Assembly (NCBI RefSeq): GCF_965216805.1
Contig: NZ_CBDCGN010000002.1
Location: 1,922,001 to 1,986,000, forward strand
Source: Panacagrimonas sp965216805
GTDB lineage: Bacteria; Pseudomonadota; Gammaproteobacteria; Nevskiales; Nevskiaceae
Length of the DNA stretch: 64,000 bases
Direction of reading: 5' to 3'
The position numbers and the translations under genes are program-made. The notes beneath the pieces are model-generated. The model made no database searches. It worked only from the letters and a program-made list of their open reading frames with translations, and was not told where the DNA came from. Shown piece by piece: positions 25,766-36,690 of this stretch (within the stretch, counting starts at the first letter, position 1; each line of letters opens with the position of its first letter).

Positions 25766-26933
25766 CAGCACGCTAGGCTGGATCCTGTTTCCGCTTGGGA
25801 CGGCGCTGGGATGGTATCTGGCCCGCCGCGCGCCGGGCGGCAATTACCCGACGCGACCGACGCAGAACGGCCCGCTGGAAGGCATCAGCACTCTCGCCAA
25901 CGACGACCCCGACCAGGCGGTCGCGGCCCTGCTCGGAGTGGACGAGCTGACCGAGGAAGCGGTGGAGCTGCAGCTCACCCTCGGCAGCCTGTTCCGGCGC
26001 CGAGGGCAGGTGGATCGCGCGTTGCGGGTGCACGAGGGATTGCTGTCGCGCGACACGCTGACCCCGCAACAGCGCAATCGTACCGAGTTCGAGCTGGCCG
26101 AGGACTACCACAAGGCCGGCGTGCTGGACCGGGCCGAGCGCATCTACAGCGGCTTGGCCGACCGCGGGTTCAAACTGCTGGCCTGCCTCGAGGCTCTGGT
26201 CGCGATTCACGAAAGCTCGCACGACTGGCCCAGTGCGATCGAGGTGAACCGTCGCCTGGAAGCCGCCAGCGGCGAGTCCCGGAGGTTTGTGGTCGCGCAA
26301 TGCCGTTGCGAGATGGCCGAAGACGCCCGTCGCGCCCAGCGCCCCGACGAGGCGCTGGCATTGGCCAGGCAAGCATTGAATACCGACAAGAGCTGCGCAC
26401 GCGCCAGCCTGCTGATTGGACGCCTGTGCGCAGAGCGCGGCGACTGGTCCGCCGCGACCGACGCCTACGCACGCGCGGCGCAGCAGGAGCCCAAACTACT
26501 GGCCGAAGTCGTCAGGCCCTTGTGGCTGTGCTGTCGCGATTGGGGGCGCCCAGAGTACTTCGTGCAATGGATGGACGACCTGCCGCCAGACCGAAAGGGT
26601 GGCGCGACCGACGTAGTGCGTGCCGAACTGCTGCGCGAAACGGCTATGGACGCCGACGACTACCTGCTCGATGCGTTCGAGCAGACGCCGACTTGGAGCG
26701 TGCTCGAACAGATCGCGACGCTCGAAACCGAGGTCCCCGAACTGCAGATGCGCCGTTCGCAGGTTTTGCGCAGTGCGGTCAAGACCATCAATGCCTCGCG
26801 ACAGAAATACCAATGTCAAAGCTGCGGCATGAAGCCTGCGCAGCTGTTCTGGCATTGTCCGAGTTGCAAGCAGTGGGGCACGGTCTTTCCAATGACCGAT
26901 CAGCTGGACATACAGAGCAGCCCGCTACCGTGA
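25758..26933 (+). CDS. lapB: Lipopolysaccharide assembly protein B
   Basis: LapB (YciM) is a membrane-anchored TPR protein that, in E. coli, brings LpxC to the FtsH protease and so controls LPS synthesis. The 391-residue protein has an N-terminal membrane segment (GWILFPLGTALGWYLARR), a long series of TPR-like helices, and a C-terminal rubredoxin-type zinc site (CQSCG then CPSCKQWGT). It overlaps lapA by eight bases. ihfB-lapA-lapB is conserved in gammaproteobacteria. Confidence 0.95.
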   Translation: MLDSTLGWILFPLGTALGWYLARRAPGGNYPTRPTQNGPLEGISTLANDDPDQAVAALLGVDELTEEAVELQLTLGSLFRRRGQVDRALRVHEGLLSRDTLTPQQRNRTEFELAEDYHKAGVLDRAERIYSGLADRGFKLLACLEALVAIHESSHDWPSAIEVNRRLEAASGESRRFVVAQCRCEMAEDARRAQRPDEALALARQALNTDKSCARASLLIGRLCAERGDWSAATDAYARAAQQEPKLLAEVVRPLWLCCRDWGRPEYFVQWMDDLPPDRKGGATDVVRAELLRETAMDADDYLLDAFEQTPTWSVLEQIATLETEVPELQMRRSQVLRSAVKTINASRQKYQCQSCGMKPAQLFWHCPSCKQWGTVFPMTDQLDIQSSPLP

Positions 26934-26955
26934 TGCAACCGGAAACGGACCGGCG

Positions 26956-27324
26956 CTAGTCGCAAGATTCCGTCCGACCCGCGTCGCCACAGAGGCGAGC
27001 CCAGGCCTGACGCGCGCTGCGCGTATTGGTCTGCGGCTGATCCAGAAAATGGACCAGCGAAGTGCCGCTGGAAAAGCAGTACATCCGCCCCTGCCCATCG
27101 CGCCAATTGAGGGAGCAGTCTGCGCGAATCCGCTTTCCGGCAATCAGGCCGACCGGGTCGTGGCTGTCGAACTCGCCCACGGCGTCCGCGGGCACGAAGG
27201 CCTTCCAGATTCCAGTGTGAGTGGCGCTACCCGCTGCATGGACACCCCCGACCGCTGCGCCCCAGCTGAACAACGCCCACATCGATGTCCGGAAATCTCT
27301 CACGGCAGCCCTCCATTGCCTCAC
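26956..27324 (-). CDS. Small exported protein of unknown function
   Basis: A 122-residue protein with an Arg-rich start and a hydrophobic stretch (MWALFSWGAAVGGVHAAG) that looks like a signal peptide. The mature part contains two Cys-bearing conserved-looking stretches (RADCSLNWRDGQGRMYCFSSGTSLVHFLDQP) and a third Cys near the end (RLCGDAG). I do not recognise a family with a known role. A start at the inner Met (27282) is possible. It is convergent with lapB and divergent from the glycine-zipper gene. Confidence 0.6.
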   Translation of the reverse strand: MRQWRAAVRDFRTSMWALFSWGAAVGGVHAAGSATHTGIWKAFVPADAVGEFDSHDPVGLIAGKRIRADCSLNWRDGQGRMYCFSSGTSLVHFLDQPQTNTRSARQAWARLCGDAGRTESCD

Positions 27325-27457
27325 ACCGTAGCGTCCCGATGATACGCCGGAGGCGTCGGGTCGCCGCCGAGGTCGCGTCGGCTGAAAGTCGGTTCAGATC
27401 GCGTTCACTGGAGCAATCGTAATTTCGTACGCGTCGAGTATCGGAAGGAGTGCGAAG

Positions 27458-27856
27458 ATGAACAAATCGGTGATGCTCTTGGTGGCGGTCTTCGGCTTGG
27501 GCCTTGGTGTCCCGGCCATCGCAGACGATCGAGGCGATGCCGCCATCGGCAGCGCTCTGGGTGGAGTCCTAGGCGCCGTTGTAGGCAATGGCATGGGTGG
27601 CCAGAGCGGCGCTGTCATGGGCGCGGTGATCGGTGCAACTGCAGGAGCGTATATTGCCGTCGACGACGACGATGATCGCCGGCGTCATTATCGGAGCGAC
27701 CGATACCGGGGTGATCGCGATCACCATCGCGACTACCGCCGACAGCCGCAGTACGTGCACTACGACAACCGGCATCGCCGATACGACAAGCATCGGGGCC
27801 GCGGCTGGAAGGGCGATCACCATCGCCGCCACGGTCACGGCCGCAGAGACGACTGA
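27458..27856 (+). CDS. Exported glycine-zipper protein with basic His/Arg-rich tail
   Basis: A 132-residue protein with a signal peptide (residues 1-22, cleavage after PAIA), a glycine zipper 2TM segment (GSALGGVLGAVVGNGMGGQSGAVMGAVIGA region, about 30-65), an Asp run (DDDDD), and a tail of about 60 residues rich in His, Arg, Tyr and Asp. Glycine-zipper proteins of this kind sit in the envelope; some are surface antigens or stabilise membranes. The tail could bind metal or polyanions, but that is inference. GGAAGGAG precedes the ATG by 7 bases. Confidence 0.8.
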   Translation: MNKSVMLLVAVFGLGLGVPAIADDRGDAAIGSALGGVLGAVVGNGMGGQSGAVMGAVIGATAGAYIAVDDDDDRRRHYRSDRYRGDRDHHRDYRRQPQYVHYDNRHRRYDKHRGRGWKGDHHRRHGHGRRDD

Positions 27857-27867
27857 ACACCCACTCA

Positions 27868-27894
27868 AAGCAGGCCATTGGCCTGCTTTTTTTT
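27868..27894 (+). terminator. Rho-independent terminator after the glycine-zipper gene
   Basis: AAGCAGGCC (27868-27876) pairs with GGCCTGCTT (27880-27888) around ATT, and the T-run continues to 27894. The 250 bases from here to the end of acnA hold no recognisable gene. Confidence 0.9.
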
Positions 27895-28148
27895 GCGGCG
27901 ATTCCAGTCAGCGCCGAACCGTAGACCAAGTCGCGGTTGCGTAGCGTGGTCGCCGGGACCTCACCGTCGAAATGCTTGCTGCCAAAGCCGGGGGCGGATC
28001 GCACCTCCGCGGATTTCGCCCGGCCGTCGATCCTCTCGGGTGCGATCTCCCCCGTACGACTCGACGGTTTGGCGCCGCGCTGTCAGCGCAGCGTTCCCTT
28101 GCCGTCGATCCCCGCTGTGCGCTTACAACCTCGTCTTGCGGTTCAGGC

Positions 28149-30809
<2,661 letters not shown>

Positions 30810-30865
30810 GGCTGGAACTCCCGGATACCTGGCGATGGATGGACGCGCGCGCCGCGCGGCCGGCA

Positions 30866-30871
30866 ATTATA
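30866..30871 (-). promoter_or_regulatory. Perfect -10 element upstream of acnA
   Basis: TATAAT on the minus strand, about 57 bases upstream of the acnA start, in an otherwise GC-rich stretch. No good -35 hexamer is present at 16-18 bases, so activator dependence is possible. Confidence 0.45.
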
Positions 30872-31211
30872 GCGGGCCACGCGCACCGGTTTGCGGGCAT
30901 TCTGGTGCGACCTTGACTGTTTGTGCGCAGCACGCGCCGAGACGGCAACTGACAATTTGCCGCGCCGGTGGCTCCAGGCGTCACGCCCTCGCGCAGGGTA
31001 GTGCGCTTCTGCCTATTGTTCGCTTCGGCGCGGTGCGCAGCATCGACGAGCGGACGCTGCGCACCGCTTCAGGCATGGCCGCCGCTCACGGACCGCACCC
31101 TGACGCCGGGGCACCTCGATTCCCGGCGTATCGAGTTCCTGTCGTCGACCTCTCCTGTTCGAGAGTCGGGCCGCGGCCCGCAGCGATCGGGCGCTCGAGC
31201 TGGGCCCCGGG
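30872..31211. other. 340-bp region upstream of acnA, no gene recognised
   Basis: Apart from the acnA promoter at its left edge I see no coding pattern, repeat or terminator. It also lies downstream of the minus-strand hypothetical gene ending at 31212. Confidence 0.4.
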
Positions 31212-32093
31212 TTATCGGCCGAACAGCTTGTCCATGGCCTTGTCCATCAAGCCGTCAACCGCCTCATCGGTGGCTTGATCGGCTTCCCCTTCCACGCGCT
31301 GCTCCACCCGCTGCTGCTGGCGCTCGGCCTTGTTGCCAAACAGGCCGCCGAAAGCCTGGCCCAGCCCGCCGCCACCAGAGGCACCGGCTTCGGCGTTGGC
31401 GTTGGCGTTCGCCGCGCCACCGCCGCCGAGCAAGCCGCCCAGATTCGGCATCTGGGTGGGCTCAGCCGGAAGCTCGAAACGCGACGCCGCAGGCGTCTGG
31501 TCGCTGAGGCTCACCACTCGAAAATCGTCGCCGTAACGCAGCACGCCAAAATCCCGATAGGCCTCTGCCAAGCGTTTTTCTTCTGCAGTTTCGGGCCGGT
31601 TGACCGCTGCCCGCATCTGGCTGCTCATCAGTTCCATCGCTTCGCGCATCTCGCGCGCCCGCGGGTCTTTGCTGAGAACCATCTGCTCGGTGGTCAGCTT
31701 GCCGTCGCCGTCTTCGTACTTGACTTCGAACACCTCGCCCGAGATGCCGGCAACCGTCTCGCCGCGTCCAGTGCGGGTGAGACTGACAAAGCGACCGACG
31801 TCATCCGGCCCCGATCCCGGGGTGTTGTTCATCATCGAGCCACCGAGCTGGCTCATCATGGCGCCGAGTTCCATCACCATGCCACCGGCAACGGTGTAGA
31901 TCTTGCCGTCGCGCACGATCATGGTGCCGTCTTCGCTGCTCTGGGGTTGCATTCGCAGCAGCCCGGGGCGGTATTCCAGATTCATTCGCGCGCTGTCCTT
32001 GCCGGACCCGGCCTCGATCACCGCAGTCCCTGCCCACGAGATGTGGAAAGCACTAGCGGCGAAGACTGCCGCAACAACAATTAGTTGACGCAT
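31212..32093 (-). CDS. Exported protein of unknown function with Gly/Ala/Asn linker
   Basis: A 293-residue protein with a signal peptide (MRQLIVVAAVFAASAFHISWA). The mature part has a beta-rich-looking domain (AVIEAGSG through MIVRDGKIYTVAGGMVMELGAMMSQLGGSMMNN, then GRGETVAGISGEVFEVKY) and an alpha-helical part (SKDPRAREMREAMELMSSQMRAAV). A low-complexity Gly/Asn/Ala linker and a charged C-terminal helix with Gln/Arg and Asp/Lys repeats follow. The layout recalls periplasmic DUF4412-like proteins, but I cannot assign a family. GGGAG lies 8 bases before the ATG. Confidence 0.75.
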   Translation of the reverse strand: MRQLIVVAAVFAASAFHISWAGTAVIEAGSGKDSARMNLEYRPGLLRMQPQSSEDGTMIVRDGKIYTVAGGMVMELGAMMSQLGGSMMNNTPGSGPDDVGRFVSLTRTGRGETVAGISGEVFEVKYEDGDGKLTTEQMVLSKDPRAREMREAMELMSSQMRAAVNRPETAEEKRLAEAYRDFGVLRYGDDFRVVSLSDQTPAASRFELPAEPTQMPNLGGLLGGGGAANANANAEAGASGGGGLGQAFGGLFGNKAERQQQRVEQRVEGEADQATDEAVDGLMDKAMDKLFGR

Positions 32094-32471
32094 AACGATC
32101 TCCCTGAATTGGGGGTTGATTGGCTGTATAACCGCGAATCGGGGTCAGAACATATCGGGCTCACGCAGAAATCGCGAGCCTGTTCTGGGACGTGGGTCAC
32201 GTCCATCGACACCAATGACACTCGCGGCCGTCGATTGCCACCACGCCTCGACCGCTCGGGTCGATTCCTTGCGCCCATATGCGCTGCGAATCTTTGGCGA
32301 CATCTAGCAACACGATCGCGGACGCCATGGCCGCTTCGTGTCCGCTGATCGATACCGAAATCGCCATCACGCGCGCTGTTCGAAGGCGCCAGTACCGCCG
32401 AGATTGGGCAGAAAACGCGTCTATCGCTCTTCACGGTGCAGCCGGTATCGCAGATCCCCGCAGCGTCTTTT
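32094..32471. other. 378-bp region, no gene recognised
   Basis: The stretch lies between the upstream end of the minus-strand exported protein and the stop of the next minus-strand gene. No long frame on either strand has the codon bias of the neighbouring genes, and no family is recognisable. It should hold the promoter of the exported protein. Confidence 0.35.
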
Positions 32472-32924
32472 CTAGCGCATACCACCCAGCGGCATCGACA
32501 ACAGTTCGGCGAGTGCCGGCAGCACTGCGCGAACTTCATCAACGGCGCCGGGACGCAGCCTGCGGTAAGCCATACGGATCGCACCGTTGGCGGATTGCGC
32601 GGCACATGCGTCGGCCACACCGAGCAGGGCGGCCACCGCCTGCTCCGAATGCGTCTGCAGGAACGGGCTAAACTGCGTCTGATTCGACTCCAGAAAACGC
32701 TGATACAAGGGCTCGAGAGCTTGCGTGAAATCCGGCAGCAGGCGACTCACGATGTCTCGCAAGCCCTGTGGCCGGATCGATTCGAGCAGAGACACAGCAG
32801 TCTGGAGTGGGATGCGGCTCAGGACACCGCGATCCGCGATCCTCTGTTGAATCAGCCCCACACACTGCGTGACCAGAAACTCGTGACGAACTTCAAGTTG
32901 CAGAGCATCGGCCAGGGTCGGCAT
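32472..32924 (-). CDS. Conserved-looking hypothetical protein, divergent from the UbiB-like kinase
   Basis: A 150-residue soluble, mainly helical protein (MPTLADALQLEVRHEFL at the start, then RIADRGVLSRIPLQTAVSLLES, DIVSRLLPDFTQALEPLYQRFLESN). No signal peptide or membrane segment is visible in this version; in-frame upstream starts would overlap the divergent gene and are rejected. The 16-bp gap to the divergent start at 32941 implies overlapping or shared promoters. I do not recognise the family. Confidence 0.6.
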   Translation of the reverse strand: MPTLADALQLEVRHEFLVTQCVGLIQQRIADRGVLSRIPLQTAVSLLESIRPQGLRDIVSRLLPDFTQALEPLYQRFLESNQTQFSPFLQTHSEQAVAALLGVADACAAQSANGAIRMAYRRLRPGAVDEVRAVLPALAELLSMPLGGMR

Positions 32925-32940
32925 ACCGGGAACCACCAAG

Positions 32941-34332
32941 GTGAGTGACAACAACAGTGACAAGAACGCCGGCAAGCCTGGGTTGGCCAGCCTGCGCACG
33001 CGGCCGTTCGAACGCAACTTCGCGCTGACCAAGCTTGGCCTGGGCGCCGGGTCGCAGATCGTTGCGCATTCCATCGCCAATCTGTTTCGCGGTGAAGTCT
33101 CCCGCACCGAAGCGGACCGCGAGTTCTACCGCCGCCAAGCCGAAGTGCTGCGCGACGAACTCGGTCAGCTCAAGGGCAGCGTGATGAAAGCCGGCCAAAT
33201 GCTGTCGCTGTATGGACAGTACTTCCTGCCCGAAGAGGCCGTCACCGTTTTGTCGCAATTGCAGGACGACACCCCCGCGGTGCATTGGCGCGTGGTGCAG
33301 CCGGTTCTGGAGCGTGCACTGGGCCGCTCGCGACTGGCGGAGCTGGAGGTCGACGAAAGGCCGCTGGCGGCGGCATCGCTGGGACAGGCGCATCGCGCCA
33401 CCCGCAAGAGCGACGGCCTGCAACTGGTGGTCAAGATCCAGTATCCCGGCGTGGCGGACGCCATCGAGAGCGACATCCGCACCCTGGCACGGCTGATTTC
33501 GATGACGCGCATGGCGCCCAAGGGCCTGGACCTGGCACCGATCTTCGCCGAACTGCGCGAGATGCTGCACCGCGAGGTCGACTATTCGGCCGAGCGCAGC
33601 TTCACCCAGAGCTTCGGCGAGCGCCTGGCCGACGACCCGCGGTTCGTGGTCCCCGGCGTGCTCACCGAGTACTGCAGCGATCAGGTCATCACCACAACTT
33701 ACGAGTACGGCCACCACGTCAAGGACGTGGCGGTGCAAGGACTGTCGCAGGAGCGGCGTAACGCGCTCGGTCGCGCCTTCGTGCAGCTGTTCGTGACCGA
33801 GCTGTTCGGCTGGGGGATGGTGCAGACCGATCCGCACTTCGGCAATTACCGTATCCGTCCCGATGCGGACGGACAGGATCGCATCGTGCTGCTCGACTTC
33901 GGTGCCACCCGCGTGTTCGGTCGCGGCTTCGTCGATCACTACGCGAACATCGTGCGCGGTGGCGTAGACCGCGATCGCGACCAGATCGTGCACGGCGCTG
34001 TCGGCATCGGCCTGATGGACGCGCAGTTCCCGAAATCGGTGCTCGACGCGTTCTGCGACATGTGCGAGATGATCACCGAGCCCTTTGCCGGCAACGACAC
34101 CGGCCGCGTGCCGGCGCGGCTGCTCAATGCGCAGGGGGAGTACAAGTGGGGCGACAGCGACCTGCCCATGCGTGCTGGCCAGCTCGCCGCGAAGAACGCC
34201 TTTTCCAAGCACTTCCGCCTGCCACCGCGCGAGATCGTGTTCCTGCACCGCCGGCTGTCCGGCGTCTTCATCATGCTCGCGACCCTGCACGCCGAAGTCG
34301 ACGCACGGCCGCTGTTGCTGGATGTGCTCTGA
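32941..34332 (+). CDS. ABC1/UbiB family atypical kinase
   Basis: A 463-residue member of the ABC1/AarF/UbiB/ADCK family. These are atypical kinases/ATPases, some of which are needed for ubiquinone synthesis. Seen are the KxGQ motif (GSVMKAGQMLS), the Ala-rich loop AAASLGQAH, the invariant lysine VVKIQYPGV, the catalytic and metal residues TDPHFGNYRI and LLDFGATRVFG. There are no C-terminal transmembrane helices, unlike UbiB of E. coli, so it is probably a paralogue rather than UbiB itself. It starts with GTG. Confidence 0.88.
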   Translation: MSDNNSDKNAGKPGLASLRTRPFERNFALTKLGLGAGSQIVAHSIANLFRGEVSRTEADREFYRRQAEVLRDELGQLKGSVMKAGQMLSLYGQYFLPEEAVTVLSQLQDDTPAVHWRVVQPVLERALGRSRLAELEVDERPLAAASLGQAHRATRKSDGLQLVVKIQYPGVADAIESDIRTLARLISMTRMAPKGLDLAPIFAELREMLHREVDYSAERSFTQSFGERLADDPRFVVPGVLTEYCSDQVITTTYEYGHHVKDVAVQGLSQERRNALGRAFVQLFVTELFGWGMVQTDPHFGNYRIRPDADGQDRIVLLDFGATRVFGRGFVDHYANIVRGGVDRDRDQIVHGAVGIGLMDAQFPKSVLDAFCDMCEMITEPFAGNDTGRVPARLLNAQGEYKWGDSDLPMRAGQLAAKNAFSKHFRLPPREIVFLHRRLSGVFIMLATLHAEVDARPLLLDVL

Positions 34333-34335
34333 GGT

Positions 34336-34536
34336 TCAGGACCCGCTAAGTGCGCGGCGCATGGCGCCGAAGCGACGGCGGTACTGTGCGGGCGTCAGGT
34401 TCGGGCGGAGCTTGAACAGGTGTCCGAAGAAGCCGGCGTCCTCGTAGCCGACCTCGTCGGCGATAGTCTCGGTCGGCGCGACGCAGGACTCCAGAATCCG
34501 CGTGGCCTCCCGCATGCGCAGCGTGCGTGCGCGCGC
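34336..34536 (-). pseudogene. C-terminal remnant of an AraC-family regulator
   Basis: The last 60-67 codons of this minus-strand frame encode the second half of an AraC-type HTH domain: RTLRMREATRILESC, then TIADEVGYEDAGFFGHLFKL and LTPAQYRRRFGAMRR. The first HTH and the whole sensor domain are missing; upstream in the same frame the sequence is low-complexity and then overlaps the DUF4169 gene. No plausible start is present. It is probably the leftover of a deleted regulator, lying against the end of the UbiB-like gene. Confidence 0.65.
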
Positions 34537-34637
34537 CGGCGACACGGCGTCCGGAACAGCGGGTGCGGGAGCCGCCACACTGGCGGCCGCACCCGCGCTT
34601 CGCGTCGGCTCGACGTGCGACTGCATCCCGGCCTGCA

Positions 34638-34835
34638 CTAGGGTTCTTCGGAATTCGCCGGAGTTTCGCGCCGCAGTGCGTCGAGACGACGTCGCGCTTC
34701 CTCGTCCTGCGCTGATTGGAGCGCCTTCTGCGCCTTGCTGCGTCCGAACTTCTCGCGATTCCCGGCCGCCAGAACGGCCGCCTGCTCGCGGGCCTTCTGC
34801 TTGCGGAAGCGGTTGAGGTTGACGACCTTGGCCAT
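34638..34835 (-). CDS. DUF4169 family small basic protein
   Basis: A 65-residue basic protein, MAKVVNLNRFRKQKAREQ followed by GNREKFGRSKAQKALQ and EARRRLDALRRE. This matches the DUF4169 pattern (VVNLNRFRKQKAR...NRxxFGRTKAEK). Its role is unknown; the composition suggests binding to nucleic acid or ribosomes. The longer frame upstream lacks family similarity. Confidence 0.82.
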   Translation of the reverse strand: MAKVVNLNRFRKQKAREQAAVLAAGNREKFGRSKAQKALQSAQDEEARRRLDALRRETPANSEEP

Positions 34836-34947
34836 GGACAAAAAGCTGACAATCCGTTGTAGGGCGCACCCATACCAACCCGTTCGGGGGTGCCGCGTAA
34901 CGCTCCAGGAACTTACCATGCGCGCCCCTCGTACATGACCTTCCGGC

Positions 34948-35832
34948 ATGAACTCCACGGCCGCCGCTGTTCCGCAGTCCTCGGTAGATCTTGCCGGAGG
35001 CCTGCTGTTCGTCTTCCTGTGGAGCACCGGCTACATCGCGGCCGTGTACGGGCTCGACGGCAGCGGGCCCTACACCCTGGCGGTGGTGCGGTTCCTGGGG
35101 ACCGCGACGCTGATCGGTGCGTGGGTGCTGGTGCTGCGCCTGCGGTGGCCAGCATTGCGGGCGACGCTGCAGGTCGGCGTGGCCGGCATCCTGCTACAGG
35201 GTGGCTTCTTCGGTTTCGCCTATGCCGGCATGCAGGCAGGATGTCCGCCGGCGGTGGCGGGCCTGATCTGCGGCCTGATGCCGCTGACCACCGCGCTCGG
35301 CGCAGCGGTGATCCTGGGCGAGCGTATGCACCGAAGCGCCGTCGTGGGATTGGGGCTAGGCTTGGCCGGCGTATTGCTGGTGGTCGGCCCCGGGTTGGTG
35401 GAGCCTGGAACCGCGCTGGGATACGGCTTCATGTTCCTGGCCCTGACCACCTTGAGCCTGGGCACCGTGTTTCAGAAACGCCAGGCTGGCAAGCTCGATG
35501 CGCGATTGGCGCTGGTGATCCAGGTGCTGGCGGCGTCCCTGGTGATGATCCCGGTGGCGTGGTGGCGGGAAGGCCTGCAGTTCACGCCCACCGGCGCCAC
35601 GCTCGGCGGCATGGCCTGGGTGATTCTGGTCAACTCCTGCGCCGGTGTGCTGCTTTACCTGTGGCTGTTGCGCCGCGGCGCGGCCGGCCGCGTGGCGAGC
35701 GTGTTCTTTCTGGTGCCGCCGGTCACTGCCGTACTCGCCGCGGTGATGCTCGGTGCCCGCTTCGATCTGATCGATGCCGCAGGTTTCGGGCTGGCTGCGG
35801 CCGGCGTTTGGCTGGGACAGCGAACCGCTTAG
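34948..35832 (+). CDS. EamA/DMT family transporter
   Basis: A 294-residue membrane protein with ten hydrophobic segments in two EamA repeats (GLLFVFLWSTGYIAAVYGL and WVILVNSCAGVLLYLWLLRRGAAGRVASVFFLVPPVTAVLAAVMLG). DMT permeases export amino acids, nucleobases or other metabolites; the substrate cannot be read from the sequence. ATG 34948 precedes MNSTAAAVPQSS. It stands alone and is convergent with the following GST gene. Confidence 0.9.
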   Translation: MNSTAAAVPQSSVDLAGGLLFVFLWSTGYIAAVYGLDGSGPYTLAVVRFLGTATLIGAWVLVLRLRWPALRATLQVGVAGILLQGGFFGFAYAGMQAGCPPAVAGLICGLMPLTTALGAAVILGERMHRSAVVGLGLGLAGVLLVVGPGLVEPGTALGYGFMFLALTTLSLGTVFQKRQAGKLDARLALVIQVLAASLVMIPVAWWREGLQFTPTGATLGGMAWVILVNSCAGVLLYLWLLRRGAAGRVASVFFLVPPVTAVLAAVMLGARFDLIDAAGFGLAAAGVWLGQRTA

Positions 35833-35842
35833 CACCACTCGA

Positions 35843-36529
35843 TCAGCGCTGCCCCGGTCCGAACAAGGTCTTGCGCGCCTGATCGTCGAGCTGGCTGAGG
35901 CGCAGTTCCTTGCCGAGCGCCAAGCCGCGCTGTACGGCGTCGCGACGCAGGATCTGCGTGTACCAGCGATGCAGGGACGGAAAGCGGTTCAGATCGATCT
36001 GCTGCGCCTTGTGAATGCGAACCCAGGCGAAGCTCGCGATATCGGCAATCGAATAATCACCGGCCAGATAATCGCCAGCCAGCTCCAGCCGGCGATCCAG
36101 GACGCCGTACAGCCGCAGCACTTCGCGTCCATAGCGATCCAGCGCGTACGGAATTTTTTCCGGCGCGTACAGTTTGAAGTGCCCGTTCTGTCCGGCCATA
36201 GGGCCCAGGCCACCCATCTGCCACATCAGCCATTCCATGACGGCTTTGCGCGCCCGCAGCCCGGCAGGAAAGAACTTTCCGGTCTTGTCGCCCAGATAGA
36301 CCAGGATGGCGCCGGTCTCGAATACCGACAACGGTGCACCGCCGTCGGAAGGCTGGCGATCGACGATGGCGGGAATGCGGTTGTTGGGACTGATGGCCAG
36401 AAAGTCCGGTTGGAACTGCTCGCCGCGCCCGATGTTCACCGGGATCAAGCGATAGGGCAGACCGCACTCCTCCAGCATGATGGAGATTTTCCACCCGTTG
36501 GGGGTGGGCCAGTAATGCAGGTCGATCAT
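35843..36529 (-). CDS. Glutathione S-transferase, YghU/YfcG-like
   Basis: A 228-residue GST with N-terminal thioredoxin fold (MIDLHYWPTPNGWKISIMLEECGLPY, NRIPAIVD, FETGAILVYL) and C-terminal helical domain (QMGGLGPMAGQNGHF, APEKIPYALDRY, YSIADIASFAWVR). The TPNGWK-x-S/T-I-x-LEE pattern and GPMxGQ are those of the bacterial Nu-class group with disulphide-bond reductase activity (YfcG/YghU). It is divergent from tetR, and the TetR operator lies about 130 bases upstream. The protein is clearly a paralogue of the GST at 38.2 kb. Confidence 0.92.
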   Translation of the reverse strand: MIDLHYWPTPNGWKISIMLEECGLPYRLIPVNIGRGEQFQPDFLAISPNNRIPAIVDRQPSDGGAPLSVFETGAILVYLGDKTGKFFPAGLRARKAVMEWLMWQMGGLGPMAGQNGHFKLYAPEKIPYALDRYGREVLRLYGVLDRRLELAGDYLAGDYSIADIASFAWVRIHKAQQIDLNRFPSLHRWYTQILRRDAVQRGLALGKELRLSQLDDQARKTLFGPGQR

Positions 36530-36634
36530 CGGGGCGCTCCAGGCCGTGGGCTGTGGCTGCCAGCCTAACCGCCGCCCGGAAGATCTTTTGGCCGTCATTG
36601 TCGGAGGAGCCAGAGCCCGAGGGAGCACCCTGCA

Positions 36635-36663
36635 TTGACATGTACTGCGTACGCGCAGATTCT
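36635..36663 (+). promoter_or_regulatory. Promoter candidate for the tetR gene
   Basis: Consensus -35 TTGACA (36635-36640), then 17 bases, then GATTCT (36658-36663, 3 of 6 matches). The -10 overlaps the left arm of the TetR-type operator, so repressor binding would block RNA polymerase. Confidence 0.5.
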
Positions 36664-36681
36664 GGAACGGTCATTCCAGAA
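36660..36681. promoter_or_regulatory. Perfect inverted repeat, probable TetR operator
   Basis: TTCTGGAA (36660-36667) and TTCCAGAA (36674-36681) are perfect inverted 8-mers separated by CGGTCA. The site is 10 bases upstream of the tetR start codon and overlaps its -10 element. This is the usual position of an autorepressor site in TetR-family genes. It could control the divergent GST as well. Confidence 0.75.
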
Positions 36682-36690
36682 CAAACTTCC

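Noticed and set aside
27895..28148. A minus-strand frame with the sequence VPATTLRNRDLVYG between the terminator and acnA
   Set aside because: It looked gene-like at first, but it has no recognisable domain, runs through the terminator and the glycine-zipper gene, and no start with a ribosome site was found.
32893..34290. A long minus-strand frame opposite the UbiB-like kinase
   Set aside because: The plus-strand protein has all ABC1 kinase motifs; the antisense frame has none.
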